NCBI GenBank assembly: GCA_031555175.1 | Contig: JAVBUP010000003.1 | Span: 1 to 31,357, forward strand | DNA from: JAVBUP01 sp031555175 | GTDB taxonomy: Bacteria > Bacillota_I > Bacilli_A > Erysipelotrichales > Coprobacillaceae | Length of the DNA stretch: 31,357 nt | Direction of reading: 5' to 3' | Part shown: piece after piece, positions 7,080 through 14,317 of the stretch | Position numbering within the stretch: the stretch's first letter is position 1 | Layout of the letters: each line of letters begins with the position of its first letter | Translations under genes and position numbers: made by a program | The notes under the pieces: generated by a model | The model's database searches: none | Told to the model about the DNA's origin: nothing | What the model saw: the letters and a program-made list of their open reading frames with translations, nothing else

Positions 7080-7660
7080 AAACATTAGTACTAGATACTG
7101 CCAATAGTATTATGGCAATTGGATTATATGATAATGATGTATTGCTTGAAAAAAGAGTTATGGCTGGTAATCGTCAACAATCAGAAATGATGCTACCATT
7201 AATTGTGGAACTATGCGCAAATCACCATATTGAAATATTAGATATTAGCAATATTGTGCTAACAATTGGTCCTGGTTCATATACCGGTGTGAGAATTGCG
7301 CTAACATTTGCTAAAACATTAGCGACTGTACATGATGTCAAGATATACCCAGTTTCTAGTTTACAAGCCCTAGTTGGTGATAAGAAAGCAATGTCAGTAT
7401 TAGATGCTAGAAGCAAGAAAGTCTTTGTAGGAGTTTATAACAATAATCAAAAAGTAATAGATGAATGTGTAATTGATATTGCAAATTTTGCTGACTTTAA
7501 AGCTCAATATACTGACTATACTATAGTAGGAGATACAAGTTTGGTAGGAATAGAAAGTGAAGAATGTGACACGTTAGTAGAAAATATGTTTGCAATTGCT
7601 AAACATATTGAACCAGTTGCTTCAGTTCATAACTTAGTACCTACTTACTTAAAGGATTAG
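7076..7660 (+). CDS. tsaB: tRNA t6A modification scaffold TsaB
   Basis: This 194-residue protein has an ASKHA-fold N-terminus (LVLDTANSIMAIGLYDND) and the TsaB signature IGPGSYTGVRIALTFAKTLA. It lacks the metal-binding histidines of TsaD, as expected of the inactive partner. TsaB dimerises with TsaD and is needed for t6A formation. At 194 residues it is shorter than many homologues (220-240), and the C-terminal subdomain looks compact. The start overlaps the tsaE stop by four bases (ATGA), and rimI begins three bases after its stop, so translation is coupled along the operon. Confidence 0.94.
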   Translation: MKTLVLDTANSIMAIGLYDNDVLLEKRVMAGNRQQSEMMLPLIVELCANHHIEILDISNIVLTIGPGSYTGVRIALTFAKTLATVHDVKIYPVSSLQALVGDKKAMSVLDARSKKVFVGVYNNNQKVIDECVIDIANFADFKAQYTDYTIVGDTSLVGIESEECDTLVENMFAIAKHIEPVASVHNLVPTYLKD

Positions 7661-7663
7661 CCT

Positions 7664-8104
7664 ATGGAACTAAGAGAAATGGTTTTTAATGATTTAGATC
7701 AAGTTGTGGTGTTAGAGAATGAACTATTTGCTAGTCCATGGACTAAAGAAAACTTTATTTATGAACTTTGTGAAAATGAGTTTTCTAATAACTATGTATT
7801 AGTAGAAGACAATAAAATAATCGGTTATATTGGGTTTTGGATTACTTTTGATATTTGTCAAATTACTACTCTAGGAATTGCTAAAGAATATCAAGGGCGA
7901 GGATTAAGTTGTATTTTAATGGATAAATGTATAGAAGTAGCTAAACAAAATGAATGTTTTAACATAACATTAGAAGTTAGAGTATCAAATATTGTAGCGC
8001 AAAAATTATATGAAAAATATGGATTTACTAATGCTGCAGTAAGAAAAAATTATTATAGTGATAATGGCGAAGATGCTTATTTAATGTTGAAGATATTGGG
8101 GTGA
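7664..8104 (+). CDS. rimI: Ribosomal-protein-alanine N-acetyltransferase RimI
   Basis: This 146-residue GNAT acetyltransferase has the acetyl-CoA loop EYQGRGLSCILMDKCI and the RimI-type C-terminal block LEVRVSNIVAQKLYEKYGFTN, followed by RKNYYSDNGEDAYLM. The family acetylates the N-terminal alanine of ribosomal protein S18 and possibly others. Its place between tsaB and tsaD is the standard Bacillota arrangement (ydiD in B. subtilis). That location and the YY...EDAYLM ending are the main reasons for calling RimI rather than a generic GNAT. Confidence 0.92.
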   Translation: MELREMVFNDLDQVVVLENELFASPWTKENFIYELCENEFSNNYVLVEDNKIIGYIGFWITFDICQITTLGIAKEYQGRGLSCILMDKCIEVAKQNECFNITLEVRVSNIVAQKLYEKYGFTNAAVRKNYYSDNGEDAYLMLKILG

Positions 8105-8108
8105 TAAC

Positions 8109-9113
8109 ATGGTATTAATATTAGGAATAGAATCAAGTTGTGATGAAACAGCCATGGCTGTCTTAAAAGATGGTAAAGAACTATTATCGAATATAGTTTC
8201 AAGCCAAATTGATACACACGCTTTATATGGAGGAGTAGTACCAGAAATAGCAAGTCGATTACATGTACAAAATGTATCAGTTGTCTTAGAACAAGCATTG
8301 ACACAAGCAGGAGTAACAATTGATGAGATTGACGCTATTGCAGTAACACAAGGGCCAGGATTAGTCGGATCGTTACATGTAGGATTACAAGCGGCTAAAA
8401 CATTAGCGGCAGCTTTTCATAAGCCGTTAATTGGGGTGCATCATATAGCTGGTCATATCTACGCTAATGCCCTAGTTAAGGAAATTACTTATCCAATGCT
8501 ATCATTGGTTGTATCAGGTGGTCATACTGAACTTGTGTATGTTAAAGATGCTATGCAATTTGAAATAATTGGAACTACATTTGATGATGCAGTTGGAGAA
8601 GCCAATGATAAAGTAGCAAGAGTTTTAAATTTACCATATCCAGGTGGCCCACAAATTGATAAGTTAGCTGCTTTAGGTAAACCTAATTATAAACTTCCTA
8701 AACCACTTGATGATAAGAGTTATAATTTCTCATTTAGTGGCTTAAAATCAGCTGTAATTAATTTAGTACATAACATTAAGCAGAGAAATGAGGAAATAAT
8801 ACCCGAAGATTTATGTTTTGCATTTCAAAATGCTTGGATTGATGTTATTATTAATAAGACAAGAAATGCCGCTAAAGAATATGGAGTAAAGCAAATCTCA
8901 ATAGCTGGTGGAGTAGCTGCTAATAAAGGGCTGCGCACTGCAATGACAGAGATGGTAGAGAAAGATTTACTAGGTACAGATTTGATTTTACCACCTTTAT
9001 GGTGTTGTACAGATAATGCTGCGATGATTGCTATGGCTGGTCATGTAATGCATGAATTAGGACTATCTAGCCCGTTAGATTTAGGAGTGAAACCAGGATT
9101 CGAAATGGAGTGA
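8109..9113 (+). CDS. tsaD: tRNA t6A threonylcarbamoyltransferase TsaD
   Basis: This 334-residue protein has all the Kae1/TsaD marks. GIESSCDETAMAV is at the N-terminus and GGVVPEIASRLH follows. The metal-binding motif HHIAGHIYA supplies H112 and H116. Further motifs are VSGGHTELV, the nucleotide-binding FSFSGLKSA, and CTDNAAMIA with the third metal ligand. It is the catalytic subunit that transfers the threonylcarbamoyl group to A37. The Shine-Dalgarno GGGGTGAT overlaps the rimI stop. Its length is typical of the family. Confidence 0.97.
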   Translation: MVLILGIESSCDETAMAVLKDGKELLSNIVSSQIDTHALYGGVVPEIASRLHVQNVSVVLEQALTQAGVTIDEIDAIAVTQGPGLVGSLHVGLQAAKTLAAAFHKPLIGVHHIAGHIYANALVKEITYPMLSLVVSGGHTELVYVKDAMQFEIIGTTFDDAVGEANDKVARVLNLPYPGGPQIDKLAALGKPNYKLPKPLDDKSYNFSFSGLKSAVINLVHNIKQRNEEIIPEDLCFAFQNAWIDVIINKTRNAAKEYGVKQISIAGGVAANKGLRTAMTEMVEKDLLGTDLILPPLWCCTDNAAMIAMAGHVMHELGLSSPLDLGVKPGFEME

Positions 9114-9123
9114 TAAAGCAACA

Positions 9124-9765
9124 ATGGAAAAGAAAGCACAAAAGATTTCAAAAGCAACGATGTCAAGATACCCAATCTATTTAAAAGCCTTACGTAGTAT
9201 GGCTCATGATGGGAAGATAACCTTTTTATCAAGCGAATTAGAAGAAATGACAGGAATACTAGCGACAACTATTCGTCGCGATTTCACATATCTATCTGAA
9301 CATGGTATCGGGGTACGCGGACAAGGATACGATATCGTGCAGTTAATCGATGTATTCAATAAAGAATTGGGATTATTTCTAGATGAACCTATTATAATAG
9401 TAGGAGTAGGTAATCTAGGTAGTGCGATTTTGAAATATAATAAATGGCAACATACTGTTGGTAGTATAGTTGCTGGCTTTGATTTGGATAAGAACAAACA
9501 TGGAGAGCGATATGGTGTTAAGATTCACCCAATGGATGACTTAGTTAAAGAATTCCCTAAAGGTTGTAAATTAGCTATACTAACGATTTCTGAGAATGTC
9601 CAACAAACCGTTGATCAATTAATGGATCTGGGTGTAAAAGGTATTGTTGATTTCACTCATACACACTTTACAGTTAGACAAGGTGTTGAAATCCAAGTTG
9701 TTGATGTAGTTGCTGCTATCCAAGAATTAATGATTAAAATGAAGAGTAATGATGAAGATATTTAA
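9124..9765 (+). CDS. rex: Redox-sensing transcriptional repressor Rex
   Basis: This 213-residue protein has an N-terminal winged helix (SRYPIYLKALRSM...TGILATTIRRDFTYLSEHGIGVRGQGYDI) and a Rossmann domain with the NAD(H) loop VGVGNLGSAIL (93-103). Rex senses the NADH/NAD ratio and represses fermentation and respiration genes when NADH is low. It lies 10 bases after tsaD, the position seen in B. subtilis. I see no TTGTGAAA-type Rex operator at the promoters inspected here, so its targets are probably elsewhere. Confidence 0.96.
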   Translation: MEKKAQKISKATMSRYPIYLKALRSMAHDGKITFLSSELEEMTGILATTIRRDFTYLSEHGIGVRGQGYDIVQLIDVFNKELGLFLDEPIIIVGVGNLGSAILKYNKWQHTVGSIVAGFDLDKNKHGERYGVKIHPMDDLVKEFPKGCKLAILTISENVQQTVDQLMDLGVKGIVDFTHTHFTVRQGVEIQVVDVVAAIQELMIKMKSNDEDI

Positions 9766-9774
9766 TAAAGATTT

Positions 9775-9798
9775 AAAGGGATGCTAGCATTCCTTTTA
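9775..9798 (+). terminator. Hairpin between rex and popT
   Basis: AAAGGGATG (9775-9783) and CATTCCTTT (9788-9796) pair with one G-U around CTAG and end in TTTT. The downstream gene has no obvious separate promoter, so this may act as a partial terminator that lowers popT expression. Confidence 0.6.
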
Positions 9799-9813
9799 TA
9801 TTAAGGAGAAACT

Positions 9814-10635
9814 ATGAATTTATTTTTATATCGAATGTTTTGTGGATTCTTTCTAGGAATTAGTATATTTGCTCCAGGAGTGAGTGGCAGTGTTATGGCT
9901 GTTATGATGGGAATCTATGATGATTTATTAACGATTGTCGCTAATCCATTTAAGAATTTAAAGAAAAATATTATCTATTTGATTCCAATGGGAATAGGCG
10001 CAGTAATTAGTCTAATCGCATTTGTATTTTGCTTTGATTACTTATTTGCCACATATGAAAAGGCAACATATTACTTATTTATGGGCTTAATTATTGGAAA
10101 CATTCCATTAGTATTTAATAAAGCAAGAAGTTATGGGTTTAAATATAAATATCTACTTGGTACAGTTATAGCCTTTGGGATTGCAGTAACAATTGGATTA
10201 ATAGAAGCTTCTACAACTAAAACTATTACAACAGTTAGTATAGTAACAATAGCGATAGCAGGAGCAGTTGCTGGTATAGCTAGCATGGTGCCAGGAACTA
10301 GTATCTCAATAATCCTGATGTTATTTGGAGTTTATGAGTATTTATTAGACGCAGTTAAGAATATAGATATTATGGTTATTGGTGTAGTGGGCACATGCTT
10401 CTTATTAGGGATGGTGGTATTCTCTAATATCACTAAATATATCTTAGAACATTATCCTAGTATTGCTTACTTTATAGTTGGTGGGTTTATGTGTGGCTCG
10501 GTAGTTAGTATTTATCTATTGCCTAAAAGTGATTTAAACTATAATCCAATTATTGGCATTATAGCAATAATAGCTGGATTGATTATCTCTTATTTATTTG
10601 TATTTATGAGTAAAAAATTGAATTTGGATGATTAA
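9814..10635 (+). CDS. DUF368 polyprenyl-phosphate transporter (PopT family)
   Basis: This 273-residue integral membrane protein has about eight to nine hydrophobic segments. It carries the DUF368 signatures: an N-terminal APGVSGSVMAVMMGIYD and an internal repeat with MVPGTSISIILMLFGVYEYLLDAV. The two related P-G-(V/T)-S motifs are typical of inverted-repeat transporters. Members were recently shown to return undecaprenyl phosphate across the membrane for cell-wall synthesis. AAGGAG lies upstream of the ATG. It follows rex after a weak hairpin and ends the operon at a terminator. Confidence 0.88.
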   Translation: MNLFLYRMFCGFFLGISIFAPGVSGSVMAVMMGIYDDLLTIVANPFKNLKKNIIYLIPMGIGAVISLIAFVFCFDYLFATYEKATYYLFMGLIIGNIPLVFNKARSYGFKYKYLLGTVIAFGIAVTIGLIEASTTKTITTVSIVTIAIAGAVAGIASMVPGTSISIILMLFGVYEYLLDAVKNIDIMVIGVVGTCFLLGMVVFSNITKYILEHYPSIAYFIVGGFMCGSVVSIYLLPKSDLNYNPIIGIIAIIAGLIISYLFVFMSKKLNLDD

Positions 10636-10641
10636 TTACCT

Positions 10642-10673
10642 AAAAGTGGCTATGAAATTTAGTCATTTTTTTT
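10642..10673 (+). terminator. Terminator of the tsaE-popT operon
   Basis: AAAAGTGGCT (10642-10651) pairs with AGTCATTTTT (10661-10670) through two G-U wobbles, and the T run continues to about 10673. Confidence 0.75.
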
Positions 10674-10694
10674 ATGTTTTTAAGCATTTTTACT

Positions 10695-10760
10695 AGTTAA
10701 ACTCCTTTTTAATTAAAAATCTTACAATTATTTCGTTTTTACCTATCTGAATGTTAAGAT
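10695..10760 (+). promoter_or_regulatory. Candidate quorum-regulated promoter of the toxin-like operon (site A)
   Basis: AGTTAAACTCCTTTTT (10695-10710) is identical over 16 bases to the element upstream of the peptide gene at 28677. It runs into TTTTTAATTAAAAA, an inverted repeat that occupies the place of TTTTG-N4-CAAAA there. An extended -10 TGTTAAGAT (10752-10760) has no good -35 box 17 bases upstream (TTCGTT at 10732), as expected of an activator-dependent promoter. A separate inverted repeat, AAAATCTTA and TAAGATTTT, covers the stretch between the motif and the -10. The leader to 10845 also holds a second Shine-Dalgarno-like AAAGGAGG (10785-10792) with no ATG after it. Confidence 0.5.
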
Positions 10761-10845
10761 TTTATAAAGAGTAATTATAGAAGAAAGGAGGATAATTTAT
10801 AAGTTTATAGTTTTAATAAGTAACTACAGAAAAGGAGGATTTACA

Positions 10846-12309
10846 ATGGATAAATCGGAATTTAATTACATAGATGATTTAGAAAGAAGTGAGCAGGAGT
10901 ATTTTTTTGGTAGTCAAGTACTAGGTGCAAAGTTACCTGATGGAACGAACACATATATTGGGCAAGCAATAAATGTTCTTGATTCAGCTGGGCCATATCC
11001 AGAAGAGGCAAAAGTACAGTTATTTAAAGATGAAGCATACGAAGGAAAAACTTTAATTAAGCTTAGTGGTGTAAACAAGGCTAAAACTTTCTCAATGGTT
11101 TCAGAGAAATTTACTGAAGTATTTAAATCAATGGATATGTCAACTAAGGTAGAAACTGGTGCAGCTTGTTTCTTTACTGGTAGTATAGAGGCAAAATTTG
11201 GAAGTAGTGATAAGTTAGTTGAAACAGCTAAGTTCTATAATGCAGTAGCGAGTGTTGAAACGAATAAACATATGCTCTCTGCAGATTATGCTTTTGGGGA
11301 AGATATGAGAGATATAATTAATCCAACAGTCTTAAAGAGAATTGATAGTGACAGTATTACTCCTGAGATAATCTTCTCAAAGTATGGGACACATATTATC
11401 ACTGAGTCATCACTAGGAGGATGTATTCAAGTAACAGGAATATATAACTCAAGTGAATCAATTAAGACTACAGATTTCCAAGTAGCTATCGATGCCGCTT
11501 GTGCTTATGTTTCTGCAAGTGCCGATGTAAAGCTAACGGAATCACAAAAGACCATCATTGGATCAACAATCGTTAGAGCTCAATCTTATGGTGGTAATGT
11601 CGCGGTTGTAGCTGGAATTCATAACCTGAGTGAAATAGCACAATCGTTTAAGGCCTGGGCAGATTCAGTGCGCACGAAAGAAGAGCAGGTATTATCAAAA
11701 ATTTATGCTTATATGCCAATATGGGAGTTAGCAGAGTCTCCAGTTCGTCAAGAGCAACTTAGAAAGGCATTTTATAGAATGGCAGGAGAAAATTTTAATT
11801 ATATTTCTAATTATTTTAAAATCACACCATTACCTACTAAACCATATCCCGTAGCACTTTCTTCAAAAATACTGACTATATATAAAAATATCCAACCAGT
11901 TTATATGAGGTTATTCTTTGAAGGGGCACGCGAAAAGGGTTTTGCAGGTGTTGATGCACCAAACGTCTCTGCTTTAACTACATTTAATTATTGTGAGAAC
12001 TACGATGGGACAGTTTCATTTAAAAGTCAGATGAATGATCGCTTTCTAACTGTACATTACGCTAGTACATCTTATGATGACAAATTTCGAGATATCTCAC
12101 AATTATATTGCAATAGTGAATCAATTGGAGACCGTCAAAAGTTTATAATAGAAAAAAATGGAGATTCATACAAACTTAAATCTGTTTATTCAAATAAATA
12201 TGTAAGGGCAATTTATAAAAAGATGGCGGCAAATGGCTCTGGAGGAATGATTTACGTGGCTGATGCTTCAGAGAATGATGCTTTGCTGTTTAGTTTTTAT
12301 AAGATATAA
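10846..12309 (+). CDS. MACPF (membrane attack complex/perforin) pore-forming protein
   Basis: This 487-residue protein has the MACPF signature FSKYGTHIITESSLGG (177-192; Y-G-T-H followed by GG) in a domain spanning about residues 20-330. Transmembrane-hairpin candidates lie around 85-150 and 205-260. The C-terminal part (about 335-487) resembles a fascin/ricin-like beta-trefoil: VSFKSQMNDRFLTVHYAS and YKLKSVYSNKYVRAIY are repeat-like units. MACPF proteins oligomerise into membrane pores, and a C-terminal beta-trefoil would serve as the binding module. No signal peptide is visible, since the N-terminus MDKSEFNYIDDLE is acidic. Export by the general pathway is therefore not expected. It is the first gene of a three-gene operon behind a promoter shared with a peptide-sensing system. 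AAAGGAGG precedes the ATG. The MACPF call is firm; the target membrane is unknown. Confidence 0.88.
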   Translation: MDKSEFNYIDDLERSEQEYFFGSQVLGAKLPDGTNTYIGQAINVLDSAGPYPEEAKVQLFKDEAYEGKTLIKLSGVNKAKTFSMVSEKFTEVFKSMDMSTKVETGAACFFTGSIEAKFGSSDKLVETAKFYNAVASVETNKHMLSADYAFGEDMRDIINPTVLKRIDSDSITPEIIFSKYGTHIITESSLGGCIQVTGIYNSSESIKTTDFQVAIDAACAYVSASADVKLTESQKTIIGSTIVRAQSYGGNVAVVAGIHNLSEIAQSFKAWADSVRTKEEQVLSKIYAYMPIWELAESPVRQEQLRKAFYRMAGENFNYISNYFKITPLPTKPYPVALSSKILTIYKNIQPVYMRLFFEGAREKGFAGVDAPNVSALTTFNYCENYDGTVSFKSQMNDRFLTVHYASTSYDDKFRDISQLYCNSESIGDRQKFIIEKNGDSYKLKSVYSNKYVRAIYKKMAANGSGGMIYVADASENDALLFSFYKI

Positions 12310-12325
12310 CTAGAATGGGGGCTAA

Positions 12326-14278
12326 ATGATGGATGGCAAAAGAATTATTAGCTATTTAAAATCAAAATATCAGGAAGACTTTGTGATTATAAATGAATAT
12401 AAGCAATTGTGGAGTTTGGAAGTAAGGTATGGGGTTAAGTCAGAAAAAGATATTGCTTTTACAGTAATTGTTGATGGTGATGAAATTAATGATGATTATG
12501 AGTTGATGCAATCAAGAGCCGTTTTAGAAGATAATACACGCAATTCACTTGATAATCTCGATGGTAGTTACCAAATAGAGTTTACATATAAAAGCAATGA
12601 ACCATTATGCATTGAATTGATTACAGTTAGTTCAAATTTTGATGCTCGAAAAGATATATTGAAGCAGTTTGTAAATAATGGTGTTCATGGTAATATTCAA
12701 TTTACGGATAATGATGTAAGAAATTCAATTATTTATCATTTAGATGAAAATGTAAATGTAGAGGAATTAATAAACAATTCATTACCCAAAACCAAGCAAA
12801 CAAATGTAGTAGATAAGCGCCTTAGCGATCAACAATTAGAAAGATTGTGCTGCTTAGTATATCTAACTTCCATTTTAGACCTAAAAAATCTAGGGAATTT
12901 AGAAACAGTTGCGAAGTATATTTTAAAAAGTGGTTATGGTAATGATGAAAGTAATGGAAAATATCCAATCTTTATGACTAAAAAGGAATGGGATGTAGTT
13001 CTTAACGATGTAATCAATGATGAAATGCTTGGTAGTTTAAAGGTGGTAAAGTATATTGATATCAATGAGAAAAGTGAACCTAGGCCTGATATATTAATTG
13101 GCCATAGAGTTGTTTGTTTTAAAGATATATATAATCGGGCATATGTAGTTTATCGAGGAACGGCAAGTGATGCAGAATGGCAAGATAATGGTGAAGGGAT
13201 GCTTATTTCTGATACAGTTCAACAAATTGCCGCAGCAAAATTTATCTATGAAGTTAAAGAGGAGCTAGATGTCGAAAGCATTATTGTAGCCGGCCATTCA
13301 AAGGGAGCAAATAAAGCACAATATGTAACATTAGCGATCCCAGAAGATTATATTGATTATTGTTTATCTTTAGATGGACAAGGATTTTCTACACAATTTA
13401 TGGATAAATATCAAGAAAATATCAGACAGAGAAGAAATAAAATTAGTTTGATTGCTGAGCAGAGAGACTTTGTTAACTGCTTAGGTCATTATATAGAGAA
13501 TACTACTTTCTATCGTGGAAGGCGTGGCGATAGTCGTGAATCTCGACCATATGGAGATCCGATTATTTACTTCCATATTCCAGAAGCAGTACGCAATCAA
13601 GAAAATGAATTTGGAACAAAGTCTACTAGTGGTACGATTCCTAGCATGCTCAATAAACTTGTGTTACTAATGTTAGATGACCCAAAATATCAAGATATTA
13701 GGGAAGTTACTATTAAGAGCATTGTTTCATTAATGATGAGCAAATCTAGTGTATCTGAGGACGAATTAGCAGAAGCAGTAGCTAACATAATTATGGCAAT
13801 TTTCGATATTGTAAATAATAATCAACAGTTTAATGAGGAAATAGAAAAAATTATTTATGAAGAAACTAATACCATTATTGCAACTATTGAATTAGGATTA
13901 AATATTCGAGATTTCACTTCTGCTGATATGTCTAACGACAAAAGTATAGGGTATTTGATAGCTAATAAATTAGTTTCAAAAATGATGAAAAAACCAAAAT
14001 ATCTTATTTATTTAGCGACATTAATTAGAAAATTACTAAAACTAATTAAAAGAATTTTAAGTGATGTACGCACTGATCCAAAAATAGTGGTGTACTTAGG
14101 AAGATTCTTATTAGAAGTTTTAGATTTGCTCGCTGTAAAGATCAGAAATAAGTTAATAAATAGCATCATTAGAAAGACAATTAAAGTTATAGAACGTATT
14201 TTATTTAATGATTCAAGCTCCATGTTATTAGATAATGAACTAGATGAAATTATTGAAGATTGGAAGCACGTCAAATAA
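12326..14278 (+). CDS. Lipase-like alpha/beta hydrolase (DUF2974/Mbeg1-like)
   Basis: This 650-residue protein has the nucleophile elbow VAGHSKGANKAQ (Ser325) and the upstream strand AYVVYRGTASDAEWQDN that forms the oxyanion region in class 3-type lipases. GHSKGxN with a following LDGQGF is typical of Mbeg1-like (DUF2974) hydrolases of Bacillota. Likely acid and base residues lie in the RDFVNCLGHY and YFHIPEA regions. The first ~165 residues are an unassigned alpha/beta region. The last ~200 (about 440-650) are predicted amphipathic helices rich in Lys/Ile/Leu, perhaps membrane-binding, with no clear transmembrane span. No signal peptide is visible. It begins 16 bases after the MACPF gene with ribosome binding site TGGGGG, so the two are co-transcribed. 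The substrate is unproven; a lipid ester is likely. Confidence 0.8.
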   Translation: MMDGKRIISYLKSKYQEDFVIINEYKQLWSLEVRYGVKSEKDIAFTVIVDGDEINDDYELMQSRAVLEDNTRNSLDNLDGSYQIEFTYKSNEPLCIELITVSSNFDARKDILKQFVNNGVHGNIQFTDNDVRNSIIYHLDENVNVEELINNSLPKTKQTNVVDKRLSDQQLERLCCLVYLTSILDLKNLGNLETVAKYILKSGYGNDESNGKYPIFMTKKEWDVVLNDVINDEMLGSLKVVKYIDINEKSEPRPDILIGHRVVCFKDIYNRAYVVYRGTASDAEWQDNGEGMLISDTVQQIAAAKFIYEVKEELDVESIIVAGHSKGANKAQYVTLAIPEDYIDYCLSLDGQGFSTQFMDKYQENIRQRRNKISLIAEQRDFVNCLGHYIENTTFYRGRRGDSRESRPYGDPIIYFHIPEAVRNQENEFGTKSTSGTIPSMLNKLVLLMLDDPKYQDIREVTIKSIVSLMMSKSSVSEDELAEAVANIIMAIFDIVNNNQQFNEEIEKIIYEETNTIIATIELGLNIRDFTSADMSNDKSIGYLIANKLVSKMMKKPKYLIYLATLIRKLLKLIKRILSDVRTDPKIVVYLGRFLLEVLDLLAVKIRNKLINSIIRKTIKVIERILFNDSSSMLLDNELDEIIEDWKHVK

Positions 14279-14317
14279 ATTAATGCTTAGATTTATCACT
14301 CTAGAAGGGAGGACAAT

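Noticed and set aside
10785..10845. Hidden peptide gene between the first AAAGGAGG and the MACPF gene
   Set aside because: A second Shine-Dalgarno-like sequence is present, but no ATG, GTG or TTG start with a usable frame follows it before the real ribosome binding site.
14008..14274. 88-codon minus-strand frame within the hydrolase gene
   Set aside because: It is antisense to the amphipathic-helix region of the hydrolase and shows composition typical of a shadow frame.
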